Assembly (NCBI GenBank): GCA_001557505.1
Contig: LSAX01000009.1
Location: 1-64,000 of the forward strand
DNA from: Reticulascus tulasneorum
Taxonomy: Eukaryota; Ascomycota; Sordariomycetes; Glomerellales; Reticulascaceae
Direction of reading: 5' to 3'
Length of the DNA stretch: 64,000 nt
The position numbers were made by a program, and so were the translations under genes. The notes below the pieces were generated by a model. It had not been told where the DNA came from. It saw nothing but the letters and a program-made list of their open reading frames with translations, and searched no databases. Positions within the stretch are counted from its first letter, which is position 1. Each line of letters starts with the position of its first letter. Shown here one piece after another: positions 33,132 to 44,172 of the stretch.

Positions 33132-33569
33132 GTAGCAGGATAATTGCTGTCTAGTAGAAATAATAATATTTTCTTTCGTCGCAGGCAATTTGCCACCGGC
33201 TTAGGATTTAAGAATGATAGATAGGCACGATTGATATGAGGTGATGGACATGAGGAAATAAGCTACGAAATAGGAAATATCTTGTTAAATATCTACTAAG
33301 CAAATGGAATAGATGAGAAATGTGTATTCTATTAATCAACCTTGTTTAATAACATCGGGCGGAAATGCTTATTAACGTTACATCCGGATCGTTTATGGTG
33401 CATAATTTGTTGCCCGGTCTTGGTAGGGAACTACAAGTTACACAAGTGCAGATTTCGGTTAGACTTTCTCTTGCTGTCGTGTCACGGTCATGATATGTAA
33501 CCTTCATCATTAATGCTCTAATGGCTTCTTATATAGTCTTAATAGATATAAAGCTATATTGTCGAGACT
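33132..33569. other. Intergenic, no gene seen
   Basis: AT-rich sequence upstream of the DUF3176 gene. It is probably its promoter region together with the lost 5' end of the relic that follows. Confidence 0.4.
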
Positions 33570-34472
33570 TGGGCAATTGAATTGTCGCACAAGACATCAC
33601 TTAAGGCCCGGAAACTTTCCAAGAGATACGGGATCAAGATTAAGCGCACGGATAATCTAGTAGATCATCTTCTGCTAGACCCCATAACAAGGACGCTCAA
33701 AGTGTTTCATCAAGTGTCGTTCTTAAGAGCGCATCTGTCTAAAAGGAAGCAAGAGCCGATCAATCTCAGTTTTGAAGAAGGCTTGAGAAGGCAAGCCACT
33801 CCGTATTGCAGCTAGTCATTCTTGTTAACTGTATTAGTAGAGTCACTTTACCGCCGCTGCTTCTATTAGAGACGCTCTTAACATTTCATAATGTCTTGTT
33901 TCCGGTAGCTAGCGTGCGCGACAAAAAGTCTCAGGCTACCCTAGATGTAAGACACCTGCTCGTGGTACAGGTGATAACAGCTGGCCACACCTGCTGTGGC
34001 GCCTTATAGAGCTGCTGTACAGCAGCCTTGAGGCTGGGGAAAAACTCAGAGGAGGCATCGAACAGCGTGAGCAGAAGAATAGAAGTTTTATTGAGGCTAT
34101 AGACGCCGGCCCCGACCCTGTGAACGCTGTAGGAGCTCCTGCTAGAGCCTGCCCTCCCGACTACCTCATACTAGAGACTATGATTCAGAAGCGCGGCTTT
34201 GACACAGAAGGGAGGTGGATTGAGTTTGTCCGGGGCACACCAGCAGATATGAGCTTTGACTATTGGGGCGATCGCCTGTCGACGCTGTATGATATTGTGA
34301 AGCAGCCGCCGCCAGCGAATGCCTTGGTTGCCTGTTTGAGAGACACACATCTGAGAGGAACGCACTTACAGTGGCAATTATTGGCCTCTTTTTGTCAGTT
34401 ACCTTTGGGTTGTTATCATTTATTGTTGGACTACTCCAACTAATGTTAGCTTGGGTGGCTTACAAGTTATAG
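33570..34472 (+). pseudogene. Decayed gene for a C-terminally membrane-anchored fungal protein
   Basis: Coding-like pieces lie in different frames. The first is about 33582-33800 (LARKLSKRYGIKI-type stretch, LLLDPITRTLKVFHQVSFL). A middle piece is rich in charged residues (about 34005-34100, GIEQREQKNRSFIEAI). The third is 34120-34350 (FDTEGRWIEFVRG, FDYWGDRLSTLYDIVKQPP). A last piece in another frame ends at 34470-34472 and encodes two hydrophobic segments (LTVAIIGLFLSVTFGLLSF). I have the impression of a fungal family with a conserved WIEFVR / YWGDRL block and a C-terminal membrane hairpin, but cannot name it. At least three frame changes without intron signals make it a relic. Confidence 0.5.
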
Positions 34473-36538
34473 TAAACTACTGTTTTAGAATTTTAGAATT
34501 TATTTAACTAAGTAGTAAAGCAGCTTATGTCCCAGCTCCCAAGTCGACGCCATGATACAGCACAGCCATCCCGTGGCCCTCTGGCATAGCAAGATACAGG
34601 CCGGGCATTTCCATGTATTGGCGCTGGTTCCTGATATAAGAAGCATTGCCCTCTTTGATTCGACCTTATTAGTTGACTTGAGGGGGGAATATTATGTTCA
34701 AAGTTATGTTGAGTATATTATAGCATGTACTTGAGAGCTAGTGCAAACTGGCGTGATTTCTATTTCCCATAGCCAAAGCTGTAGGCTGACTTTTATAATT
34801 CGTCAACCTCTGATCCTCTAGCTTTGAAAGCTAGCCCCGTATATACCCTACGTTAATCTACAGCAACTTGACGAACTATATATTGTATATATCCTTCATA
34901 TATTCCTTGGTAAACTTAGATCTCAGCCTTCTTAAATCTCTAGATAATTCTTTGAAGCTTACTGACTTTACTTCTAAGAACGTAAGAACATGGGCTGAAG
35001 GTGTCGCTGGTAAAGACGGTCCCTATTTACAACTGTTGCCTTTGGCAGCTCACATGGTACACAAAATATGGGTGGCCTTCGCCGCGATACTAACTTTTGT
35101 CGGCAGACTTTGTGCAACCAGCGCAGAGATTCCTTGTTATTACTGTATATCAAAGGATACCCTGTTCGGCACGCGATTTCCCAAACCTCTGTGCCTGACA
35201 TACGGCGTCGCTGGGGGCCACCGCCAATATTATCATCCTTTTCCCAGTCATCTTCAGCGGAGACTCGATTTCTCTTTCGCTTGCCTAGGGTTCTAGAATT
35301 CCGACGGTTTGTAGCTAGTAAAGTCTTTGCGGTATTTGCCGAGTCGGGGTCTGGCTGCATCCCATCTCGTTAGTCACTGGCTGTTTCGACTTTTGTCTGC
35401 CTTGGACCTTGATGGTGCCAGCAGATCGAACTCCGATCCAACCCTAAGCGATCGACAGCGTCTAACAAAGCTCCTTGACTCACATTAGACGGGTCCGACT
35501 CCTATTCGGATTGGCTGCCATCAGGAAACTTAGGAATCTGGGTAGCGCCGCCGGGATCATCACAATCTGCCGCAATGTTAATATCCCGCAACACTTCAAA
35601 CTGTGAGAGCCTTGCAGGGTGAAGTGCGGTGCAGAAGTCTCTGAAAAGATAATATTTCACACGGTGTACTACGTCTCAAGTTTACTTCCCCTATATGCTC
35701 CATCTTGAATTTGTTTTTGAAGTGTGCTACAAGGATTGTACGAGATAAAACGGGTTTACTGTACATGATGGCTCTGTTCATTGATAAGTAAGAAGAGGAT
35801 CCTCTTTATAATCCAACGATTTGTAGCAACACACATAACGGCCGTCCGACGTATGGTTTCGGTTCAGAGGTTCTCTGGGCCGATTTCAGCAAGTGCAAAT
35901 ATGTGCAATTATGACAAGGCTAAGGCCAGTGGCAATGATCTATGGTAGGTACCTTGTAGCGCATTCTATAAACTCAGTAACAAGTATCGATGGTTACGTT
36001 GCCTTACCTTCACCTAGATATTTAAAACAGCTATTGCTCTTAAATTTGACTGTCCCCCGCAAGGTGGGCTGTGTGTTCCTGCATTTACTCTTTTTGGTAT
36101 CCTACCCAAATTAGATACTGGTTAAATATAACAAGGTCAAGGCCATTAGCAGTGTATCATATCCCATATACTGCGTTCTATAGATTCTGTAATAGGCAAT
36201 CGCTGAGTACCTTGCCTTGCTTTTACCGTGATATTCAAAACAGCTGTCGCTCTAAAATCTGACTGTCCCCCTCAAGGTAAGCTGTGTTCCTGCATTTACT
36301 CTATTTGGTTACGTACCCACTCTAATGCAGCCTGGTATGTAAGACGCTGGACAGAATTCAGGCCTACTAGGGTCTACGGACTCCTTAAATAAACTAACTT
36401 ACTGTACTTAAGGATGGACTACCTGACTGGCCTATCATGATTATAAATAACTTCTTTTCCATACTCAAAGCTCAAGCTTTTGAAATCAAGAACACTATCC
36501 TCGTGTAAAATCTACTACCTTATCTCATTCACTTCGAA
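34473..36538. other. Intergenic, repeat-bearing, no gene
   Basis: Only short frames are found; the minus-strand frame 35360-34974 is basic and low in hydrophobic residues, with no recognisable domain. The stretch carries the tandem duplication at 35913-36335. The last 100 bp are AT-rich with a C/T-rich leader before the ATG at 36539. Confidence 0.45.
35913..36335. repeat. Diverged tandem duplication, period about 218 bp
   Basis: The unit from 35913 (ACAAGGCTAAGGCCAGTGGC) recurs from 36131 (ACAAGGTCAAGGCCATTAGC). Shared blocks are GCGCATTCTATA / TGCGTTCTATAG, GTTGCCTTACCTTCAC / CCTTGCCTTGCTTTTAC, AAAACAGCTATTGCTCT / AAAACAGCTGTCGCTCT, TTTGACTGTCCCCC / TCTGACTGTCCCCC and TGTTCCTGCATTTACTCT. 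Most differences between the copies are C/T or G/A transitions, as RIP would give. Confidence 0.8.
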
Positions 36539-36979
36539 ATGCGTCCATCATTCCTCCTAACTATTGTTGCGGCCGGTTCGGCTTTTGCCACAAATTGTTT
36601 TTCGACTGGCGACACCTTTGGTGGAAGTCACATCGCGTACAATACAGTAAACGCCATCTATCTCGTCACGCAAACATGTGCAAAATTCACTGCCGACGGC
36701 AGGTTATGGAAGTCCACCGATGAACCTGTACGGGATTGTTATCGCAGCGCCGAGTACAAAATCAACATGAATGTCAAACGAAGCGACAACAGCCCGTCTG
36801 AACTTGGCTTTGCGGAATGCTATTTTGGCCTTGCTCAATTAATTATCCTCTGCTCGAGGGGCGGTAAAACAAGTGAGAATGGTTGGGAGTACTAGTATGT
36901 TATTCCTAACACCTTTCTTTTCGGATTTGTCTAACTTTGTTGTCCGAAAAGCATCGATCCCAACTCTGGCGACTGTTAG
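36539..36979 (+). CDS. Small secreted protein (127 aa, two exons), effector-like
   Basis: The exons are 36539-36894 and 36952-36979. The 57-nt intron has GTATGT donor, TCTAAC branch and AAAAG acceptor. Without splicing the frame stops after WEY. With it the protein ends WEYYIDPNSGDC, a C-terminus that pairs the last Cys with an earlier one. The signal peptide is residues 1-18 (LLTIVAAGSAFA). The mature part has six Cys (NCFSTG, TCAKF, DCYRS, ECYFG, ILCSRG, GDC), probably three disulfides. It resembles the many small secreted proteins of fungi that end with a DPN.G.C motif. The function is unknown. It stands alone in repeat-rich DNA. Confidence 0.75.
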
Positions 36980-37046
36980 CGGACTGCGGGTATCAGGGGG
37001 CACCAAGAGGCTTTACTCTGAGTATAAGGGTGTTGTCGGGCGGGCA

Positions 37047-37094
37047 CTAGGATAGACGTCTTGCAGTAAACTAGGATAGACGTCTTGCAGTAAA
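37047..37094. repeat. Perfect 24-bp tandem duplication
   Basis: CTAGGATAGACGTCTTGCAG plus TAAA occurs at 37047-37070 and again, identically, at 37071-37094. The identity implies a recent slippage event. It lies 3' of the small secreted gene. Confidence 0.95.
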
Positions 37095-37237
37095 GTTTTG
37101 TTCATGGTCTCTCTGATTGCTGTCTCTCTAAATACTATCGTGCGGCATACGTAGGTAGTTTAAATTTACGGTACATCAGCTTCATACATAATTCAGCTGA
37201 ATACTTGTGATATGCTTGTCGAATCTTTTCTTTTCAA

Positions 37238-37265
37238 ATCTGCGAGCTACTCAGAGCTCGCAGAT
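37238..37265. repeat. Perfect 11-bp inverted repeat just 3' of the GMC gene
   Basis: ATCTGCGAGCT and its exact complement AGCTCGCAGAT are separated by six bases. The hairpin begins four bases beyond the stop codon of the minus-strand GMC gene, so it would form in the 3' untranslated RNA. Fungi do not use hairpin terminators, so the role is open. Confidence 0.8.
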
Positions 37266-37268
37266 CAC

Positions 37269-38964
37269 TCAAAAGTTCTCGCCTAGAATAATATCGACAG
37301 CCTGCTCAGCGATAGCATAAACAACCACTTGGTAGTGTGAAGCAAGTGGTTGGGGGATCTATCATGGGTATAAGCTCGATGGGCGATTCAAACTGGGGGT
37401 TAGGAAAACCTACCACACTGGCATCAACAACCCTGAGATTCTTGACGCCTTTGACTCTGAGCGACGCGTCAACGACGTTCCCCATGCCTGCTGTACCACC
37501 AGGATGGAATACGGTAGACCCGCCAAGCTTAATCCGCTGGTCGATCTGCTCATCCGAAGCATCCAGTCCAAGTTTTGGCAATCCTGGGGGAGTATATTCT
37601 TCTACAACCAGGTCCTTGCCTTCTGGAGTTTCGAACATAAGGCGAGATTGCGTGCGAAAGCCTTCCCTCATGACGTGTTTATCCGTATGTGTGGCGTAGT
37701 AGTTGGGGTCGATGATCGGAGGGGAAGCTGGATCACTCGAGCCAAGAGTTATGGAGCCACGAGATGTGGGAAGACATCCCATGTAGTAGGTCATGATTGA
37801 GCGTCCGTCGAGAGGGATTTGGAGCCCCTGAGCCTCTGCACCGAAAACTGCGTAGAGGAGGTTCATTTCTAGATGACTGCGAGGACCTGTCAACAGTGAA
37901 TGGTCGTTCGCAATTGGACCCTCATCTCTCTCGATGGCTTCTCGCAGTGGATCAGTAGGGATGTGCGTTGTGACGAGCCAGTCAACCGGTCCTCCTTTCT
38001 CAAAGTTGGGACCGGCAAAGGCTGGCGATCCCAGTGCAAGGCCCTTTTCGGGATGGCGAAGCTTCCAATATCTGAATAGCATCATATGGTCGTGTAGATT
38101 CTTGCCAACTCCTGGTAGGTCCACTAGTGTTGAAATGCCATGCTCAGAGAGTTGAGACGGGTCGCCGATGCCTGATAGCAAGAGAAGTTGCGGTGTACGA
38201 TAGGCACCAGCAGAAACAACGACTTGGCCACCCAGTTTGACCATATGCGTATCACCATTAGCCAACTCGACACCTTCGGCAACCTTGTCACTATTGAGGA
38301 TGATGCGATGCACGAGCGTGTCCGTCAGGACTTTTACTCCATTGAGTGGATAGGCGGAACTGGTGATCTGACGCTTCCCGTCGCGCCAGTTCTCAACCAA
38401 GTCAGTGATGCCCTGAGGGCGACCATTGTTCGCATCTGGCACATGCGGTATGCCTAGATGAGACCACAGCTTGAGGACCGTATCCCGCAGTGGATACTTC
38501 CGACCAGAAGCGCTCACAGAAGCAGTGTGCATTGGTCCGTCAAATCCATGCTGGGCAGGATCAGCACTCGAGTCAAAGTGATGCTCAGAACGCTTAAAGT
38601 AAGGAAGGAGTCCTTTGTAGCTCCATCGCTCATCGTTCACTTGTCTCCCCCATTCATCATAGTCAAGAGCGTCTCCGCGAATCCAGCCGCCAGTGTTGAT
38701 AATCGAGCCTCCGGACAGGCCTTTGATGGCACAGTTATAGCGGGGGAGGCCGTTGAGGTGTTTCTGAGGCACAGTCATGTACTTCCAGTCCAGATCAGAG
38801 AAATGCAAGAGACCAGCCTCTGCTGGATTAGAGACATGAGGGTGATTAGAGACCTCGGGTCCTGCCTCAATGAGAAGAACAGACAGTTCCGGTTTACGTT
38901 GATGCAGCCGGGATGCAAGTACAACCCCAGCGATGCCACCCCCGACAATGATGATGTCGGCCAT
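37269..38964 (-). CDS. GMC-family FAD oxidoreductase (546 aa, two exons)
   Basis: The exons are 38964-37414 and 37358-37269. The 55-nt GT-AG intron near the 3' end restores the canonical GMC C-terminus (RVVDASV then IPQPLASHYQ and YAIAEQAVDIIL). The N-terminus MADIIIVGGGIAG is the dinucleotide-binding motif for FAD. KGLSGGSIINTGGWIRG is the GMC signature region, and VVSAGAYRTPQLLLLSGIGD is GMC signature 2. The catalytic His lies in STVFHPGGT. There is no signal peptide, so the protein is probably intracellular or peroxisomal. It belongs to the choline dehydrogenase / aryl-alcohol oxidase-like group; the substrate is not predictable. It appears intact. Confidence 0.88.
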
Positions 38965-39696
38965 GTGCTTGGTATTTTGAGTCGGTATGTTATTTTATTA
39001 AAGAAGACCACTGAATCACAGGTTTTTGCAATCGTACTCTTCAGCTAATTTCTAGCATTTCTATTTTGTGGACTTCGGTTTTTGTTGGTCTTCTACGTAG
39101 TGCGATTGTGTCTCAACCAATCAACGCAAACGCAGGCAGAAATACGGGGTGTTTAGGTATACGAAGGATCGAAGGAATCGAAGGAATCGAAGGAATGCGC
39201 TACTGCAGTCCGAACTGGCAAGATGCATACAAAGTACAAGCATAATCAAAACAAGCTTCCGATATGCTATCATTGCGAACCTGGAAGGCAAGCAAAACAC
39301 ATAAGTCGATCACCTGAGGCGCTAAAATAGGTATCAATAGATCTGCTAATCGGTAGTCATAGGTTTTGTTTGTTTGATACTAGGAGGTTTTTCCCACGAA
39401 GTGAATCTTGGGGGGGGAAATCTAAACGGATTCTGGACGCCGAGACGCTAACTCCACTTTGATTACAATTCACTGAGCACGTAAAGGTCTCAAAGGTGCT
39501 TCTCTTCATTCCCACCGCCGGACACCATGAACGGGCTGGATGCCTTGGGCAAACAATTGCGGCCATTCGTCCCAGGCTGCCGCCGCCGCCGACCGAAATG
39601 TTGTACCTTGGGGCGGAAAAGCTCTCCCCAACTCCGTATTATCTGTGTCGACAAACTGTGGAGACCTAGCCTTAGATCGAATACAATTTCGCGGCA
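38965..39696. other. Intergenic, no gene seen
   Basis: Promoter side of the GMC gene and 3' side of CTP synthase. It contains the 9-bp tandem repeat at 39162-39196. No gene-like frame. Confidence 0.5.
39162..39196. repeat. CGAAGGAAT tandem repeat (about 4 units)
   Basis: A partial unit at 39162-39169 is followed by three identical 9-bp units, CGAAGGAAT, at 39170, 39179 and 39188. Confidence 0.9.
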
Positions 39697-42239
39697 TTAG
39701 AAGGCATGCCCGTCGACAACGCCGTTGACAAAAGCCGCCTTCTCCTGGCGCACCTCCTTTGTGATTCGGTCGAGGCAACCGATCGCTGCGGCTACAAAGC
39801 CCAGGATTGGCGTCGCCGGTTGCAGCACGCGACTGAGATACTCTGGATGATACTGTACGCCGACGAACCAAGGGTGGTCCTTCAGCTCGAAAATCTCCAT
39901 GCGCTTGCCCGTGTCGTCCTTGCCGATAAAGGTCAGTCCCGCCTGCTCGAGCTCTTCAACGTAGTCCGGGTTGACTTCGTACCGGTGGCGGTGGCGCTCC
40001 TCTACCACCGCCGCCCCTCCATAGAGAGCCCGCAATTTGCTGAACTCGCTATCCGGCTGGAAGTGCGTCGAGCGCGTGCCGAGCCGCATCGTGCCGCCCA
40101 TGTTCTCCCTGGAGATCTCGGGCATGAAGACGATGGCCTTGTGCTCAGCCGTGGCGTCGAACTCCTCGGACGTGGCATTGGTATATCCACACATTTGCCG
40201 CGCAAAGAATATCACGGCCGTCTGCATACCAAGACAGATCCCTAAGTATGGAGTCTTGTGCTCGTGAGCCCATTGAGCAGTCTTGATCATGCCCTCGGTC
40301 CCACGATGGCCGAAACCTGTCCATAATTCTCGTATCAGCCAATGCCAGTTCTAAGAGCAAATTAGGGGGGGGAGTTCTCACCACCAGGCACGACAATTCC
40401 GGCGGCGGAGCAAACCTCGTGCCACGCCTTATGAAATTTGGTAGGGTTGGTCTGCTGGGTGGCATCTTCCAAGTGCTCGGAGTCGACCCAAATCAGATTG
40501 AGCTTGTGGCCGCACCGCATGGCCGAGTGCTCCAGAGACTTGACGACACTGAGGTAGGCATCATGGTGTTCATACTTGCCAACCAGGGCAATGTCGACAG
40601 TATCCGCGTACGTCTGCGGGATGATCGCCTTCCACTTCTTCCATAGCTCTTCGCCTTTCGTGACCAGGGCTGGCGTGGGCTTTATCGCATCCAAATTTAA
40701 GGATGTGCGAAGAAGATCCAAGAAGCCCTGTTCTTCGAGCAAGATAGGGACCTGGTAGATGGTGGGCATATCTCTAACAGCAATTACCTGCTCAACCTCG
40801 ACCTGGCAACTCTGGGCGATCTTGCCGATCGTACCTTTTTCAAGGGGGCGCTCGCAGCGGCAGGCGATCTATGCAGGCTGTCAGCTGCCAGCTAGGAAAG
40901 CAAAAGCCTCAAGTTCTAGGTTCTCACCAAATCCGGAATAAGACCAGCGCTCCGAGCACTCTTTACCGCATGTTGGGTCGGCTTGGTCTTCTGCTCCCCA
41001 TTCACAAGAGGAATGTACCCAACTAAGATGTTGATGAAATTTCCTTTGCCAGCCTTGAGACGAAGCTGGCTGAGTGCTTCCACGTAGGGCATGCTCTCGA
41101 TATCACCAACAGTACCACCCTATAGAGATGTTAGAAATAATCACCTTCACACAGCCGAATAAGCCATATAGAAACCGGCTATGGCACATTGAGCCTAGGA
41201 AGTGTTTGAGGGAGTCCATACAAGCTCGACTAAGCAGCAATAAGTCAGCATCTCAGCATCTAGCCCGGTGAAAGCACAAGAGACATACTGATGCAGACAT
41301 CCGGCTCCATCCCTGACCCGTCGACGGGGATCTTAGACACTCGAGCGATCCATTCCTGAATGGCGTCGGTGATGTGAGGGACTGTGGATATTGTAGTCAG
41401 TGCTGTTCTCGCTGCCGTCCAGAGCATGGGCAGATATGGATAATGCGAAGATTTCCCGAGGAGTTACTTACCGACTTGAACGGTGCACCCCAGATACTGG
41501 CCTTTCCTCTCCCTCTCAATGACCTGCTTGTATATCTTGCCAGTCGTAATGTTGTTATCGCTAGTCAACTCGACGTCCAGATACCTCAAATGGGTTAGAG
41601 ATTAACACATAAGTGGTTCGCCAAGGGTCTCATACCGAGAGTAATTTCCAACGTCTAAGTCGCACTCACCCCCATCGTCTAGCACGAAACACTCTCCATG
41701 CCTGAAGGATAATTCTGTTAGTCAAACTCACGACATCATAGGGACTCGGAAAAACTTTCTCTAGTGGATTCAACAATCCGGCGTCTACATTGAGGTAGGC
41801 TATATAACACACTCATAAGTATGAGTATCGCAGAAGCCATGCACGAAACTCACGATCAATCTTAATTGCCTAGCAGCCATAATCATAATATTAGCAATGA
41901 AGTTCGGCTTGGTGGGTAATGGCTACCGCGTGCCAAACTCATACCGTGACTCTCAGTCCAGCTGTCTTAAGCAAGAGACCAGCCGAGGACGCTGAGAAGC
42001 GTTCATTAGCCGACTCCAAAGAAAATATAGTGTCGGAAATATGAGTTTGCTATACCAATGATGCCTATCGAGAAGTTAGGTCAGCGCACCTGGGTATCAG
42101 AGTCGGTGTAACCCTGCTTCACGATTCACGTTCCGCGTGACAGAGCAGCGCAGTCGACGAGGAATCGACGTCGCAGGAGATTAGACCAACCTTTACCAAC
42201 CCCCGAGATAACACCACCGCTCACAAGAACCACACGCAT
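39697..42239 (-). CDS. URA7: CTP synthase (579 aa, twelve exons)
   Basis: Exons on the minus strand are 42239-42191, 42064-42056, 41991-41945, 41869-41854, 41799-41760, 41701-41636, 41584-41472, 41381-41289, 41229-41222, 41119-40928, 40868-40382 and 40316-39697. Phases agree throughout and give 579 residues, the usual length. The N-terminal synthetase domain has [34 protein letters not shown] and [12 protein letters not shown]. The glutaminase domain has YLGICLGMQ (nucleophile Cys about 401) and YHPEYLSR (His 530, Glu 532). The enzyme makes CTP from UTP, ATP and glutamine. Three exons are tiny (9, 16 and 8 nt). Intron 5 (41759-41702) begins GAAAGT, not GT; only this boundary keeps frame and family sequence. 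It is therefore a non-canonical intron or a mutated donor. Seeing this housekeeping gene here marks the start of conserved chromosome. Confidence 0.9.
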
Positions 42240-44172
42240 CTTAATATATGGATAGGATAGTCGCGTTTATATGAGGTTAGGAAGGGAAATCGCTGGAGTG
42301 TAGTACCAAAGGGGGCGTGAATTGCTATTGAAAGATTTGCAAACATTAAGTGGGTAAACAGTATCATGAGTCAAAAATTTACCACGTGCCATGCCCCACT
42401 TATTTTAGGCTCATTTTAACTCTTGGACTCCCAGCTTCTATTGTCAGCTCTGTAATCGCCATCATCATTTACCTAGGTAGATCCTCAAAGATAAAGTAAT
42501 CCATGATATTGACTTCAGAGGCGAAATTTCCCTGTACCAAAATCGTTCTGGCATGACTGCGCTAGTCCCAATATAGTATGCGCCACTCATGACTCTTGCT
42601 TTCGTCATCTTGCAGTCATTCTCAACAAGATATTTGAAGCTCTATTTAACTTCAACACTGAAGTTGACACGTGAGAACTAGGGGACTTGCTGTTACGCCC
42701 AAAACACCCAAGAACCATACTGAGAGATCTCACCTACTTCCCCCCACCCCTGCTGCCTCTAAATTGGGATCGGTACCGAATCGTCAACTTGGCAAGGCCA
42801 CCTGCTCTTGCCTTCCTTATTGCTGGCGCCTCGGCCTGACCTCGCGCTCACCGCCAGAGCATGTTAGAGCAGGGTTACATATCTACAACTACTATCGTCA
42901 TATCGGATCACCTTTTCAAACCTCAGAGACTTCATCCCAGAAGAGCCTGCGACTGTATCGAGAGGAAGACCCGGCGAGTGTTGGTCAAACTCCGCAGGGG
43001 GATGAGCGGGTTGAATGTTTCTTTCCGCGCCGGGATACACCTGCATCTATCTGTTTGATTCTGTTGACATCATGTAAATGTAGCTTGCTAGTCAACCCAT
43101 TCACCACGGCGCATTTGTAGATTGTGGCCAAAAAAGTCTGATAGTGATACAAAAAGGCCCTACATGTATGTGCTTGCTACCACCAAACCATCCGAAAATC
43201 TAACCAACGGCAAACCATTTTATCATGACTACCTCCGATGCATTAGCCCCATTTTCGGTGTACTGGGGCGGAAAACGGAGTACTTGTCTCCCCCCCCGGG
43301 ATCGGCCCCACACTCTCTCAGTCTGTGAGCCAACGACTCTTCCAATCGGCTGGAAATATCCCCCGTTCTTTCTAGTTGATATCTTCTTCCAGTATCTCCC
43401 TTGCAATTTTCCAAACTTGGGGAAGGATGGGCCAAACCCCGGACGGTTGCACAGACCCGCACAGAGCTGTGCGATTGACAGGCTGACAGGGCAAGCAAGC
43501 CCACCTGCCCAAGCTGGACACTCGACTGAAAGCGCAGGGGCAGTTTGATAACCTGCCTATCGGGGCCGTTCGATATCCGGCAAACCGGCGCTCGCGCCGC
43601 ACCAAAGTAGAATTGACAGTATGTCTTCAATCTGTTTTTGGTTATTGCTGGCCTGTCAGAACTAGCCACTCGAAGCTCAAAGATTACCAGTTCAGCCATT
43701 GGGGGCCAAGCATCAGTGTGCCACACAAATGCATTGCGCTACGCCAACTAAATTCGATAATGTAACATGCAACACATGGCGCAAGGCAGGTCCTAACAGA
43801 CTTTCTAGCTCCTGTCTGTCGCTCTGTATGGCGTACCTGCCCCTTCTGCACACGCAGAGAACAGAACATGGCTGTTCTCCCCGGAACCAGCGACTGTGTG
43901 ATACAGGAAACCTGGGTTTACTACAATGGTTTACAATGCCGGTTTCGGAACAAACGGCGCATCGACTATTTGACGATGCTTGGTGGCTTTACATCCTCCC
44001 TCTTTCACACTAGTCTGAACTTGCAAGACAGCTGTAAGCTGGTTTAAGTGGTGTTTATAAGGGCGGGGTGTGACGCTGTTGTTGGGTGATCTTCAACGAC
44101 CTCGTAGCATGCTAGTTGAAATCATCGATTGAGAAAGACGAAAGTTGATATTGTCTCTCCTCATCCGTCAGC
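42240..44172. promoter_or_regulatory. 1.9-kb divergent intergenic region, CTP synthase (-) / subtilase (+)
   Basis: Both neighbours start at its ends, so it carries both promoters. Frames of 60-165 codons occur on both strands (42671-43120 plus, 43726-43229 minus) but share no motif or codon pattern with real genes. The 200 bp before the subtilase ATG contain GTTTATAAGGG (44053), which could serve as a TATA-type element. Confidence 0.45.

Noticed and set aside
34974..35360. Minus-strand 128-codon frame
   Set aside because: Basic, without hydrophobic core or motif, and matched by equal-length frames on the other strand.
37238..37265. Hairpin as a bacterial-type terminator
   Set aside because: The surroundings are fungal; fungi do not use rho-independent terminators, and there is no following T run on the transcribed strand.
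42671..43726. Frames of 150-165 codons on both strands as genes
   Set aside because: Composition is not coding-like, with no domain, signal peptide or plausible introns.
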